Source: DATJKD01 sp963728295
GTDB lineage: Bacteria > Pseudomonadota > Gammaproteobacteria > Steroidobacterales > Steroidobacteraceae
Direction: 5' to 3'
Length of the DNA: 64,000 nt
Assembly: GCA_963728295.1 (NCBI GenBank)
Contig: CAVSKB010000003.1
Span: forward strand, 6,100 to 70,099
Part shown: positions 18,386 through 26,739 of the stretch, one piece after another
Numbering within the stretch: position 1 is the stretch's first letter
Layout of the letters: each line of letters begins with the position of its first letter
Program-made: the position numbers and the translations under genes
Notes under the pieces: generated by a model
The model's database searches: none
Told to the model about the DNA's origin: nothing
What the model saw: the letters and a program-made list of their open reading frames with translations, nothing else

Positions 18386-18640
18386 TTACTTCGGCGAAGT
18401 GCTGCCGCCCATCTTCTCGCAGGTGCCGTTCGGCACGTTCATCCATTCCTTTCCATCGTTATCCTTTTTCGCCTGGCCCGCGCAGGAGTGGCCGTTGGCC
18501 GCGCAATCGTTCTTGCCGGCCTTGGCGACGCCGTAACACTTCTCGGTGGACTTGTCGTCGTCGGCCGCCTGGCCGGTTGCCGTTACGGCGCCCAGCGCGA
18601 TCAGGCCGGCAAGCGCGCTCGAGATCAATGTCGTCTTCAT
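18386..18640 (-). CDS. bufA: Bufferin precursor peptide (DUF2282, BufA1-like)
   Basis: An 84-residue peptide with a Sec signal (LISSALAGLIALGAVTATG) and four cysteines in the mature part: KCYGVAKAGKNDC, GHSCAGQAKKD and NGTCEKMGGS. This is the DUF2282/bufferin pattern. Known bufferins are exported after Cys modification by the MNIO and bind copper. ATG 18640 begins MKTTLISS; the open frame runs 8 codons further, but those lack a signal-peptide pattern. First gene of the operon, so copper-responsive control would act in 18641-18918; no regulator gene is seen. Confidence 0.92.
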   Translation of the reverse strand: MKTTLISSALAGLIALGAVTATGQAADDDKSTEKCYGVAKAGKNDCAANGHSCAGQAKKDNDGKEWMNVPNGTCEKMGGSTSPK

Positions 18641-18918
18641 CGTGTACTCCCATTGGTAGGTCAAAGAGTTCGAATCAGTTCTTTGGACACGGATGTCCGC
18701 GTCTCCTAGTACCAGACCGTGTGTTTGACCGCGGCATTACACTGCAACGGCGGTGCCAGCGGGAACAGGGCGCGGATGGGTGCCTTCGCGGGGTCGGATT
18801 GAACCACCGGGGCGGCTGTCCGGTCTGCGTTTCTTGACGGCCCCGTGGCCGCTCGGGTCTAATTCCGGCCCCTTCAGGGCCCCGGGACCGTCCCGTCAGG
18901 ACGCCCGGCCGACCGCAT

Positions 18919-19044
<126 letters not shown>

Positions 19045-19069
19045 CCGCAATGTGGGATCATGTTCGGTT

Positions 19070-19555
19070 ATGAGCATTACGATTGAAGACTACGTACGCG
19101 TGAATGAGCGCGCGGATGAGGTGGGATGTCGGCGGCCACAGGGCATCTCGATCCTCCCGGAGAATTTTGATTCGGCCACAAGCCACCAGGAGCTGGTGGT
19201 TTGGGGTGAATCGGTGGACGTAAGGAAGGTGCTCGAGCGCCATGATTTGCCGATGGGCGACGTGATGCCCGCGGGAGAACGTCCTCGGTCTCTCCACTAC
19301 AAGAGCGCGAACTGGACGGCGCTCTTATTTGTCTCTGCCGCTCTACTTAGTGAGAACCCGCATGCAGTGTCGGTTGCGTTGGGAGTCATCTCCAACTATG
19401 TCACCGATTTGTTTCGGGGCAGGCCCGGCAAAACGGCCCGGCTAAGCATCGTTGCTGAGTCCAGCGACGGGGCGTGCAAGAAGCTCACGTACGAGGGCGA
19501 CCCGGCCGGGATTCCGAGTCTGGAGAAGGCCATTCGGAGGATCGCTGATGAGTGA
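19070..19555 (+). CDS. Hypothetical protein, first gene after the tRNA-Phe site
   Basis: A 161-residue soluble protein starting MSITIEDYVRVNERADEVGC. The middle carries a short hydrophobic helix (NWTALLFVSAALLSENP) and a helical AVSVALGVISNYVTDLFRG; the C-terminal third looks like two strands and a helix (ARLSIVAESSDGACKKLTYE, then PSLEKAIRRIADE). I do not recognise the family; the tail loosely resembles small effector-associated domains, which is only an impression. It overlaps the next gene by 8 bp, so the two are a translationally coupled pair. First cargo position inside the putative island. Confidence 0.7.
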   Translation: MSITIEDYVRVNERADEVGCRRPQGISILPENFDSATSHQELVVWGESVDVRKVLERHDLPMGDVMPAGERPRSLHYKSANWTALLFVSAALLSENPHAVSVALGVISNYVTDLFRGRPGKTARLSIVAESSDGACKKLTYEGDPAGIPSLEKAIRRIADE

Positions 19556-19799
19556 AGAATCGGAGGCTGAGCCCGATATGTTCACTGTCGTTGTCAATCG
19601 TGGTGAACGCCTTCTATATCCGGTTCGAGACAGCGACCTTCAGCGTCAAGCGCTCGACGAACTCGATGAATTGTCGCGGTTGGTTGTGGAGAAGAAGCAG
19701 CAGGCGATCTCGGCTTCCAATGAGGATCTCGCGAATCTTCATCTTGGGCAGGAGTGCGTGATCGCCTGGTTGCATGCAGAACTCAATATGTGGTGCTAA
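19548..19799 (+). CDS. Hypothetical small acidic protein, possibly cut by the IS110
   Basis: An 83-residue acidic protein (FTVVVNRGERLLYPVRDSDL, then QALDELDELSRLVVEKKQQA). It is coupled to the preceding gene through an 8-bp overlap. Its stop lies 17 bp inside the end of the convergent IS110 transposase frame, so its last residues (AELNMWC) probably come from, or abut, the insertion. The native protein may be longer. No family recognised; the pairing with its neighbour is the only functional clue. Confidence 0.6.
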   Translation: MSEESEAEPDMFTVVVNRGERLLYPVRDSDLQRQALDELDELSRLVVEKKQQAISASNEDLANLHLGQECVIAWLHAELNMWC

Positions 19800-20838
19800 T
19801 AAGGGCCGGAGAGGGGGACGAGGTCGTCAGCGCACGCGCCTCGTAATGTGTGCCCCTTGCGAGGACGGCCCAGGCGATCCGCGCCAGCTTGTTGGCCAGC
19901 GCGCAGGCCACAACGTTCGAGTGGCGTCGCGTCGAGAGTGTTTTGACCCACAGACTCATGGCGTCGGTGCGCGAGTCGGTATGTTGCATCACCGCTCGCG
20001 CACACTGCACGAGCAGGCGCCGAAGGTTGCGGTCGCCGCGTTTACTGATGCCGAGCAAGGTGGGCTTGCCGCCCGTGCTGTATTGGCGTGGGACCAACCC
20101 GATCGACGCGGCGAACTGCCGCGCATTGGCGAACTGCCGCGCATCGCCGAGTTCGACCGCCAGAGCGCTGGCCGTGATGGGCCCAATCCCCGGAATCTCG
20201 AGCAGACGACGACTCTTGTCATCCTCGCGCAGCGACGCCTTTAGGTCCTGTTCGACCTGCCTGATCTCTTCCTCGAGATAATGGACCTGCGCGCGCAGTC
20301 GCACGACAAGCGCGACCAGGCGCGGAGGCAGCGTCTCGTGGTCAAGGACTGTGGCCAATCGACTCATCAGCGCTGCTCCTTTGGGCAGACTGATCCCGAA
20401 CTCGAGCAGGAAGCCATGAATCTGGTTGACCGTGGCCGTGCGCTCACGCACCAACCGTTCGCGCAGGCGATGCAAGGCCGAAACCGTCTGCTGCGCCTCG
20501 TTGCGAGGACTAACGAACCGCATGCTGGGTCGACAGGCCGCTTCGCAGATCGCCTGGGCATCGCCGAAGTCGTTCTTGTTCCCAGTGACGAACGGACGGA
20601 CGAACTGCGGCGAGATCAGTCTCGGCTCATGCCCCATGCCGGCGAGCTGACGCGCCAACCAATGCGAACCCGCACACGCTTCCATGACCACACGACAGGA
20701 GGGTACGTTCGCCAGCGTCCTCAATAGCTGCTGGCGCGAGAGCTTCTTGCGAAAAACCATCCGACCCGTCGCATCCTGTGCGTGCAGATGGAAGCTGTGC
20801 TTACCCAAGTCGACGCCAATGAGAGTGACTTCGTTCAT
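19783..20838 (-). CDS. IS110-family transposase (DEDD recombinase)
   Basis: A 351-residue transposase. The N-terminal RuvC-like DEDD domain shows TLIGVDLGKHSFHLHAQD (first Asp), VMEACAGSHWLA (Glu) and NKNDFGDAQAICEA (two Asp). The C-terminal transposase_20 domain has the HhH-like LLEIPGIGPITASALAVELG and the catalytic-Ser region RQYSTGGKPTLLGISKRGD. IS110 enzymes insert through a Ser intermediate guided by a bridge RNA from the element's non-coding end. The frame is intact, so the element could be active. Its 5' end is duplicated in tandem (see 20773-21043). Confidence 0.95.
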   Translation of the reverse strand: MNEVTLIGVDLGKHSFHLHAQDATGRMVFRKKLSRQQLLRTLANVPSCRVVMEACAGSHWLARQLAGMGHEPRLISPQFVRPFVTGNKNDFGDAQAICEAACRPSMRFVSPRNEAQQTVSALHRLRERLVRERTATVNQIHGFLLEFGISLPKGAALMSRLATVLDHETLPPRLVALVVRLRAQVHYLEEEIRQVEQDLKASLREDDKSRRLLEIPGIGPITASALAVELGDARQFANARQFAASIGLVPRQYSTGGKPTLLGISKRGDRNLRRLLVQCARAVMQHTDSRTDAMSLWVKTLSTRRHSNVVACALANKLARIAWAVLARGTHYEARALTTSSPSPALISTTY

Positions 20839-21043
20839 GAGATGGCTCCGAAAAAAGGAAGATCCCTCCTCAGCCTAACGCCGAGGAGGGACCGGGCTGA
20901 CCATCTCATCCTGTGCGTGCAGATGGAAGCTGTGCTTACCCAGGTCGATGCCAATGAGAGTGACTTCGTTCATGAGATGGCTCCGAAAAAAGGAAGATCC
21001 CTCCTCAGCCTAACGCCGAGGAGGGACCGGGCTGACCATCTCA
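20773..21043. repeat. 135-bp tandem duplication of the IS110 5' end
   Basis: Copy 1 (20773-20907) covers the first 22 codons of the transposase plus 69 bases upstream. Copy 2 (20908-21043) repeats it with two differences (AAGTCGAC versus AGGTCGAT). The non-coding part holds a hairpin with arms TCCCTCCTC and GAGGAGGGA. The second copy encodes only MNEVTLIGIDLGKHSFHLHA before reading out. An AGCCCGG/CCGGGCT hairpin follows at 21045-21066. The arrangement suggests one IS110 end left next to another copy; this segment would carry any bridge-RNA gene. Confidence 0.85.
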
Positions 21044-21115
21044 TTAAGCCCGGCGCGTGGCCGGGCTCTCTGCTGCGTTGAGTGTGACGCTCAGTTCGCT
21101 TTGCGTCTCGTCAGG

Positions 21116-21250
21116 CTAGACCGAGCAAGCCCTCGTGCCGTCCCACAGGAAGGCGCGGTTGGCCGCATCGACGGCGATGTGCGCGGTGCCCGTCACCTGC
21201 CCTGAGGCGTTGATGGCAACGCCCTCACTGAACGTGCCCCCCAGCGACCT
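21116..21250 (-). pseudogene. C-terminal fragment of a HAF-repeat extracellular protein
   Basis: Read on the minus strand: SLGGTFSEGVAINASGQVTG, then AANRAFLWDGTRACSV and a stop at 21116. This matches the HAF repeat (LGGTxSxGxxIN..GQVxG...AFLWD). No upstream part or start exists, so it is a relic cut off on the side away from the IS110. A complete HAF-type gene lies at 43.4 kb. Confidence 0.7.
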
Positions 21251-21433
21251 TGAGCGGCTGATCGCCGAACGGCGCGGTGATTCCCGTCGACGGCGGCCTG
21301 TCGCTCCGTAACCCCTGAACCGAAGAGGGCCATTTCAGGAGGGAAGCCACGCCCGCTACGCGGCGACCTCGCCTGGCTTGCGAGTTGCCCGGATAGCGTT
21401 GCAGAAGCATTGTACGAGCCCTACCATGCCCCG

Positions 21434-22760
21434 ATGCGGCATGAGCGCCTCGGCCGATCAATATTCTTCTTGTCGGCCGCTTTTCTGCTTTTTGTCGGGG
21501 GATTCGGCTACGGATACTTCGCCGCCCGAACAAAGAGCTTTCCGCATCGGATCATTTCGCAGGCACTGATCGACGTCGATGACGTGCTCGATCTGCTCAG
21601 GGCGAATGCTCACGAAATCCGCACCTCCCGACAGACAGGTGGCGTGACAGTCCACGATCGCGCACTCACACAGCCTGGCCTGACGTTCCTGACTGCGTAT
21701 GACGGGAAGGTTTTCCGGCCGTTTCTCATTGACATCGACGGCAAGGTCCTCCATCGCTGGGATACGAGGTACAGTGGCTTATTCAAAGGCCGGAAGGAAT
21801 CCGATCTCCTCTCGGACGGCGATCGCCACCTGCATGGTGCGCACCTCTACCCTGATGGTTCGATTCTGGTCTCCTTCGAATACAAGGGGCTCGCGAAGCT
21901 CGACCACTGCTCGCGTCCGATCTGGCTGCTGCACAAACCGACGCACCACGCGATCCTGCCGCTGCCCGATGGATCTTTCTGGACACTGTCTGCGGCACAG
22001 ACCGCGGTGCGACCGCACTTGGTCAAGGGCCACCGGGAGGAAACCATCCTGCACGTCTCGGCGCATGGCGACGTACTCGATGAAATCAATGTCATCGATG
22101 CCATCTTGAAGGGTGGCTACGAGGCCATTCTCTTGCAGGGCCACCCTTCGCTGCCGGAAAACGAGAATCTCGACACCATCCACCTCAACGACATCGAGCT
22201 CGTCACGGAGGAGCTAGCAGGGGAGATTGCCGCAGATCCGCGCTGGGGACTTCCTCGTTTCTCTGCGCGGGTCAAACGCGCTCGCAGTCATCAGCCGCAA
22301 CAGCAAGGCCGTCGTCTGGAGCATGGTCGGACCGTTCATGCGCCAGCACGATCCGGACATCCTTCGCGATGGAACATTGCTCGTATTCGACAACCGTACG
22401 GAAGTGCAACAACGCACACCGGTGCGCTGGCTCGAGCGACCGCAGGCGTGGGGTTTTTCGCGAATTCTCCAGCTCGACCCCGCCACTCAGCAGATCCTCT
22501 GGTCGTTCGAAGGCTCCGAGGCTTTCCCCTTCTACACCTCCATCCAGGGGAAGCAGCAGATTCTCGGCAACGGGAACATCCTGGTCTCGGATCCGGAAGG
22601 CGGACGGGCTTTTGAAGTGTCTCCCGCGCACGATAACCAGGTCGTCTGGGAGTATGTGAACAAGCTTGATGACAAGAGCGACGGTCTTCTGGGTCGCATC
22701 ACGGAGGCGGCGCGCTTGGATTTCGACGGCAGTGAGTTTCTGCACGGTGCCTGCCGCTGA
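21434..22760 (+). pseudogene. Arylsulfotransferase-like (ASST) membrane-anchored protein, frameshifted
   Basis: An N-terminal anchor helix (IFFLSAAFLLFVGGFGYGYF) is followed by a beta-propeller-like arylsulfotransferase domain: TFLTAYDGKVFRPFLIDIDG, VLHRWDT, HLHGAHLYPDGSILVSFEYK, IWLLHKPTHHAILPLPDG. The frame ends in unrelated sequence at 22615, while the homologous remainder continues in another frame from about 22230: GDFLVSLRGSNALAVISRNS, RQHDPDILRDGTLLVFDN, ILWSFEG, GNGNILVSDPEGGRAFEV. One indel near 22240-22260 separates the halves, about 440 residues in all. Likely periplasmic; the family includes PQQ-like sulfotransferases and uncharacterised relatives. Confidence 0.75.
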
Positions 22761-23008
22761 TCACGAAAATAGGTATCTTTCGGGGCGCCTGCGAGCGCCA
22801 GCCCATTAACAGCGTTAGCAGCACCCTCAAGAAAAACTCGCGATACGACGCGTGCAGCTTGGCGCATCCCAGCGCCCTCGCGTAACCACCTGATTCGCCC
22901 GCGACGGACAAGAACAAACTGGGCTTCCGGTGTAAGTTGCGCGTTGGCCTCCCCAAGCGTCCCGTTGTGCTCAGACAACACTACATCGGAAGGACTGGTC
23001 TTCACCTG

Positions 23009-24565
23009 ATGAGTCTCCGTCTGGGAGAACGGGGGGCGTTGTTCGTCGCATCGGCGCTTCTCGCGCTTCTGCCCTTCTTCATCGTGACTTTCCCGCCAAT
23101 CACGGATCTGCCGCAGCACATGGCGCAAATCCGATTGCTCGGCGAGGCTCTAGCCGATCCGAATGGCCCGTACCGGATTCAGTGGTGGACGCCGTACAGC
23201 CTCTCCTACGCGCTTCTCGCTTTGTGCCGCGCAATTGCCCCACCGCTCTGGGCGGGGCGGCTCGCGTTCGCCGTTGTCGCGCTGCTCTGGGTCGCGACTG
23301 CGCACACGCTGGCGTCGAGCCGGGGCCGCTCGCCACTCGCCGCGGTCCTGGCGTCCCTGCTCGTCTTCAGCAACGTCGTGTACTGGGGTTTCCTCTCATT
23401 CGCCATCGGCTGGCCGGTCTTCGCCGCCTGGATGCTCGCGACTGATCGCGAGATACGCCGCCCGCGCCAGGTGTTGTTGCTAGCAGCGATGGGGCTGGCC
23501 CTCTACGCGTGCCATGCCTTGTGGCTCCTGGCGGGTATCGCGTGGATGGGTGTCGTCACCCTCGCCGACGTGGCACGTGTCTGGCGAAAGCGTGGCGCCC
23601 TCCAGCAGCTTTATCGTCCCCTGATTTGGCGGGCCTGCGCCTTGGCACCGGCTGCGACGGCGCTTGCGCTTTGGACGCCGGGCTTCCAGGCGAGTGACAT
23701 GCGCGCACCCGCCGTCTGGACCACGGATCCGCTCAGGCGTCTCAGCCCGGAGTGGGTCGTCGACGCCGTGCTCGGCGGCCTGCGCGGTCCGCTCGAGTGG
23801 CTCCTGATGGCCCTCTTCCTCGCATGGGTGGTCGCCGGCGTGGCACAGCACCGCGGGCGGCTGCGCGAGGCGGTCGACGCGCGCCTCCTGCTCGGGGGCG
23901 CCCTCCTGGCGCTCTTTGCGCTGGTGCTCCCTGACAGATACATGCACACGATCCATCTCACGCAGCGCTGGATGCCTTTTGCGGCCGCGCTCCTCCTCCT
24001 CGCGGTACCGGCACCACGCCTGCGTCCGCCCGCACTGCTCAGGATCGTGGTCGTAGGAGTCGCCGGCATGTTCGTGGCGGCGACTGCGCTGACGTGGGTC
24101 GCTTTCGAACGGCGCGAGCTCACTGGGCTCGTCGCCGCCCTCGAGCGACTGCCGCCGGAACCGCGCGTGCTCGGTCTCGACTACCAGCAGAGAAGCCCGC
24201 TTGTGCGTGGCCGGCCGTTCCTGCAGGCCTATGCGTGGGCGCAGGTTCTCCGGGGCGGCACACTGAACTTCTCCTTCGCTTCGTACCCGACGAGCCTCGT
24301 CGTTTTCCGATCCAGTCAGCCGCCACGCTGGACGCCGAAGCTCTATTGGTTCCCCAACCATCTGCGCTCGACGGACCTCGATCACTTCGATTACGTGATC
24401 GTCAACGGGTCTCCCCGCGTACATGAGCTGTTCGCAAGGTGGCGGGTTACCCCAGTCACCACGACGGGTCGTTGGCGCCTTTACCGGGTCAATCAATCAG
24501 CGAGAGCTGGTCCGGCTGGGGAACCCACGACAACCGGAATCACAATCCGGGGCTCTACCAACTGA
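23009..24565 (+). CDS. Polytopic membrane protein, glycosyltransferase-like architecture
   Basis: About 518 residues from ATG 23009, with roughly ten hydrophobic helices (LFVASALLALLPFFIVTFPP first) and a C-terminal soluble part of about 130 residues. An early acidic loop (PPITDLPQHMAQIRLLGEAL) resembles the first loop Asp motif of GT-C mannosyl- or arabinosyltransferase-like enzymes. GT-C is a structural guess. The last 15 residues are encoded by antisense tRNA-His sequence, so the native C-terminus was probably near RWRLYRVNQ and the gene was fused to the tRNA fragment. Confidence 0.65.
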   Translation: MSLRLGERGALFVASALLALLPFFIVTFPPITDLPQHMAQIRLLGEALADPNGPYRIQWWTPYSLSYALLALCRAIAPPLWAGRLAFAVVALLWVATAHTLASSRGRSPLAAVLASLLVFSNVVYWGFLSFAIGWPVFAAWMLATDREIRRPRQVLLLAAMGLALYACHALWLLAGIAWMGVVTLADVARVWRKRGALQQLYRPLIWRACALAPAATALALWTPGFQASDMRAPAVWTTDPLRRLSPEWVVDAVLGGLRGPLEWLLMALFLAWVVAGVAQHRGRLREAVDARLLLGGALLALFALVLPDRYMHTIHLTQRWMPFAAALLLLAVPAPRLRPPALLRIVVVGVAGMFVAATALTWVAFERRELTGLVAALERLPPEPRVLGLDYQQRSPLVRGRPFLQAYAWAQVLRGGTLNFSFASYPTSLVVFRSSQPPRWTPKLYWFPNHLRSTDLDHFDYVIVNGSPRVHELFARWRVTPVTTTGRWRLYRVNQSARAGPAGEPTTTGITIRGSTN

Positions 24566-24578
24566 GCTACGTCCACCA
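24521..24578 (-). pseudogene. 3'-truncated tRNA-His (GTG)
   Basis: On the minus strand: GTGGACGTAGCTCAGTTGG, TAGAGCCCCGGATTGTGATT, CCGGTTGTCGTGGGTTC. The anticodon loop TTGTGAT gives GTG. Homology stops in the T-loop; the 3' T-stem, acceptor and CCA are replaced by unrelated sequence. It overlaps the end of the membrane-protein gene. Confidence 0.75.
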
Positions 24579-24596
24579 TCGTCGAACTAACGCCTC

Positions 24597-24673
24597 TGGC
24601 GCGCCTGGCAGGACTCGAACCTGCTACCCTCGGCTTAGAAGGCCGATGCTCTATCCGACTGAGCTACAGGCGC
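24597..24673 (-). tRNA. tRNA-Arg (TCT)
   Basis: Complete 77-base cloverleaf: acceptor GCGCCTG/CAGGCGC, D-arm AGCTCAGTCGGATAGAGC, anticodon arm CGGCC-TTCTAA-GCCG with anticodon TCT, T-arm AGGTTCGAGTCCT and encoded CCA. It sits intact between two truncated tRNAs. Confidence 0.93.
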
Positions 24674-24696
24674 ATCTCGATCTGCGAATTGTCGTT

Positions 24697-24763
24697 TGGT
24701 CGGGGTAGAGGGATTTGAACCCCCGACATCCTGCTCCCAAAGCAGGCGCGCTACCAGACTGCG
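24697..24763 (-). pseudogene. 5'-truncated tRNA-Pro (TGG)
   Basis: On the minus strand it starts inside the D-arm (CGCAGTCTGGTAGCGCGCC), then anticodon arm CTGCT-TTGGGA-GCAG (anticodon TGG), T-arm GGGGGTTCAAATCCC and CTACCCCGACCA. The 5' acceptor strand is missing, replaced by TTTTTTCCGTC. Confidence 0.8.
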
Positions 24764-24839
24764 GACGGAAAAAAGATCTCCCAGGAAGTCCGGCGCGAAG
24801 TACGTGAGCGCACGGATGAATTTGCGCCTCTGCGCCCGT

Positions 24840-25127
24840 CACGCTGCAAATGCAGCGAGTACGCACAAATCATCCGTGCTACGGGCCGGCGCAGGAATGG
24901 CACATCCACCGCGATCAACAGGACTCCTATCGGAAAGAACTCGAGGCCGACGACCAGAAGAACCAGAAGAAGCTCGCGATGATGCACAGAATTCCAAGCG
25001 GTAGGCGTATCCATCGCGACTTCGGAGCGCGAGCCCACCGGAGTATGTGGGTAATGGTGTCGGGCGTTTCGCGCTCGAGACCTTCGAACGCGCGATCCAG
25101 CAGCTCCTTGCCTTTTTCATCTGGCAT
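24840..25127 (-). pseudogene. Small two-helix membrane protein, frameshifted
   Basis: From ATG 25127: MPDEKGKELLDRAFEGLERE, TPDTITHILRWARAPKSRW, then IRLPLGILCIIASFFWF. Near 24950 the frame shifts, and the second helix continues elsewhere: VVGLEFFPIGVLLIAVDVPF, LRRPVARMICAYSLHLQ. Together they fit a common small proteobacterial family of about 90-100 residues with paired helices and a PFLRRP motif. Function unknown. The true end is unclear because the downstream DNA joins the truncated tRNA-Pro. Confidence 0.55.
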
Positions 25128-25205
25128 GTGGGCCACCTCGATACGGAACGGCTCACGCATTGCCGTTATCGGTTCAACACTTTGCGAGAATGCCCACACG
25201 GGAAA

Positions 25206-26211
25206 CTATTCTCGACGGACCTCGCGCGCTTCCTTGTCGGACCGCAACCCCAGGAATGCCGCATGCCGCAGGCGACCTTCGGCCGTCCATTCGACAAACC
25301 GAATCTGCGCCACCAACTCCGGTTTGACCCACTGCATTTCGCGCATCTCGTCAGCCGTCACGCCGCCGCCCCAGCGCGATGACTTCGAGTTCGGCAGGTC
25401 CACGAATGGACACCGGTCAGCGTGTCGCGCCTTTAGCTCTTGAATACTTCTCGACGCACGTGCGCCACGAAGCCGGCTCTCACTTTTCCTGCGAAACGCA
25501 GGCCGCTCTCATCGTGGTATCCGACCAGTAGCGCATCGATGCCGTTCGACCCCGGTCGATATCCACCGATCACGAACTCCTGCTGGAGCTCGAGCTTCAG
25601 CTTTACCCAGTCCCCCGACCGCTCACCGGGTTCATAGGGCGAGTCCCTGCGCTTCGCGATTACTCCTTCCAGCCCTAGTCCGCGTACCGCTTGGACGATT
25701 TCCGCGGCAGTGCCCGGTAGCTCCTGCGAGAGCAGCAGACCGGATTCTCCGATGACCTTGGGCAGCTTCTTTCGACGCTGAATCAGCGGTTCGCCGGTCA
25801 GGTCCACTCCGTCGAGGTGCAACAGGTCAAACGCATAGAAGACAATCATATGACCGGCGATGGAAACCACGATGCTGGAGCACTTGAAATGACGGGCGGC
25901 CCTGCTACATCCAGGGCAACTATTTCACCGTCGATGACCGCTTGATCGGCTCGCAGACGCTTTCCTGCGAGCGTGATCGCGGGATACATCCCGGCGAGAT
26001 CCTTATTCTTGCGGGAGCGCAGTTCGATTCGTTCATGGTCCTTCAATATCAGTGCGCGATAGCCGTCGAACTTGAGTTCGTAGAGCCAGTCCGGACCCTT
26101 CGGGAGTTGTTTTACAACCTGGGCGGCCATCGGCGTGACAAACGCCGGTAGCTGGCGGGCGATTGTCGATCGCCGATTGCGCGGGCCGCTTTGTTTGTTC
26201 TTCGTCGGCAT
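25206..26211 (-). pseudogene. ATP-dependent DNA ligase (LigD ligase-domain type), broken by two frameshifts
   Basis: Homologous blocks in three frames. From ATG 26211: a basic lead, FVTPMAAQVVKQLPKGPDW, the nucleotidyl-Lys motif YELKFDGYRAL, then DGEIVALDVAG. From about 25870: IVFYAFDLLHLDGVDLTGEP, GLEGVIAKRRDSPYEPG, WVKLKLELQQEFVIGGYRPG. From about 25403: RWGGGVTADEMREMQWVKPE, ending LVAQIRFVEWTAEGRLRHAA. These are motifs I to VI of the ATP ligase and its OB domain, as in LigD or stand-alone NHEJ ligases. No Ku or polymerase domain is nearby. Indels near 25860 and 25420 disable it unless they are assembly errors. Confidence 0.85.
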
Positions 26212-26412
26212 GCCGTCGCAATAAGGATGCCTGATCCCATACCGCGGCGCGACATGACTTCGGTACCGGCATGGGGCAATTCAATCGCTGCACGCACGCG
26301 AGGCAGTTGAACCTTTGCCACGCGGCGAGGCCAGTGCGAAGTCTCAGCACGGAACCGCACTCATTGCGAAAAGGCGGTAAAGCGAGCCGCCGCAAGGAGC
26401 GCGTGCGACGTG

Positions 26413-26652
26413 ATACCCCCTGATCTACCCCATCAGCGCAGCCCGGGCGGCGGTCGCTTCGCGCCAGGGCGTGAGGGTCGGCGAGGTCCGGGTTGAGGTG
26501 GACGAAAAGGAAATCCAGCTAATTTCCAAGCAGGCAGGCATTGAAAAGGCGCTCGCGCGAGCCGCTCGAGCGCCTTGTCAAACAAGTTTGGTAGCGGGGG
26601 CAGGATTTGAAACTTGTTTCCTTCGTATCCCGCGCCAATGCCGATCATGACT
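26413..26652 (+). pseudogene. Possible C-terminal fragment of a serine site-specific recombinase
   Basis: An open plus-strand stretch without a start reads YPISAARAAVASRQG, VRVGEVRVEVDEKEIQLISK, QAGIEKALARAARAPC, then LVAGAGFETC. The tail strand (RVEVDEKEIQLIS) followed by IEKAL resembles the end of large serine recombinases, and GAGFE-type read-through is common after such genes. It starts directly after a stop codon, so the rest is missing. If correct, it is the only integrase-like trace in the island. The same stretch contains a hairpin (26552-26577). Confidence 0.3.
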
Positions 26653-26739
26653 TTGAGCCGCGATCCTTTCCTTGTCCCCCTGACCGAATGGTCCTCGAGA
26701 TGAAGCAGCCCGAATAGAGCGGGGATCTGCTTGGCTACG

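Noticed and set aside
20684..21081. Short plus-strand frames with a repeated peptide (VQMEAVLTQVDANESDFVHE) as a tandem-repeat protein
   Set aside because: The peptide repeat is only the antisense translation of the duplicated IS110 5' end.
22730..22956. Minus-strand frame with a membrane-like stretch (LGCAKLHASYREFFLRVLLT) that recalls the C-terminus of a family-2 glycosyltransferase
   Set aside because: It overlaps the end of the arylsulfotransferase-like gene, lacks any upstream domain, and the resemblance is too general.
26548..26578. Strong hairpin AAGGCGCTCG...CGAGCGCCTT followed on the minus strand by TTTTC, as a terminator of the sialidase-like gene
   Set aside because: The same bases encode the Ala/Arg-rich end of the possible recombinase fragment, and the position relative to the sialidase end is unclear, so it is not listed as a terminator.
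26581..26619. AACAAGTTT/AAACTTGTT inverted repeat around GGTAGCGGGGGCAGGATTTG, resembling a tRNA 3' end in reverse
   Set aside because: Only about 20 bases match a generic T-arm and acceptor; no D-arm or anticodon arm is present, so it cannot be called a tRNA or attachment site.
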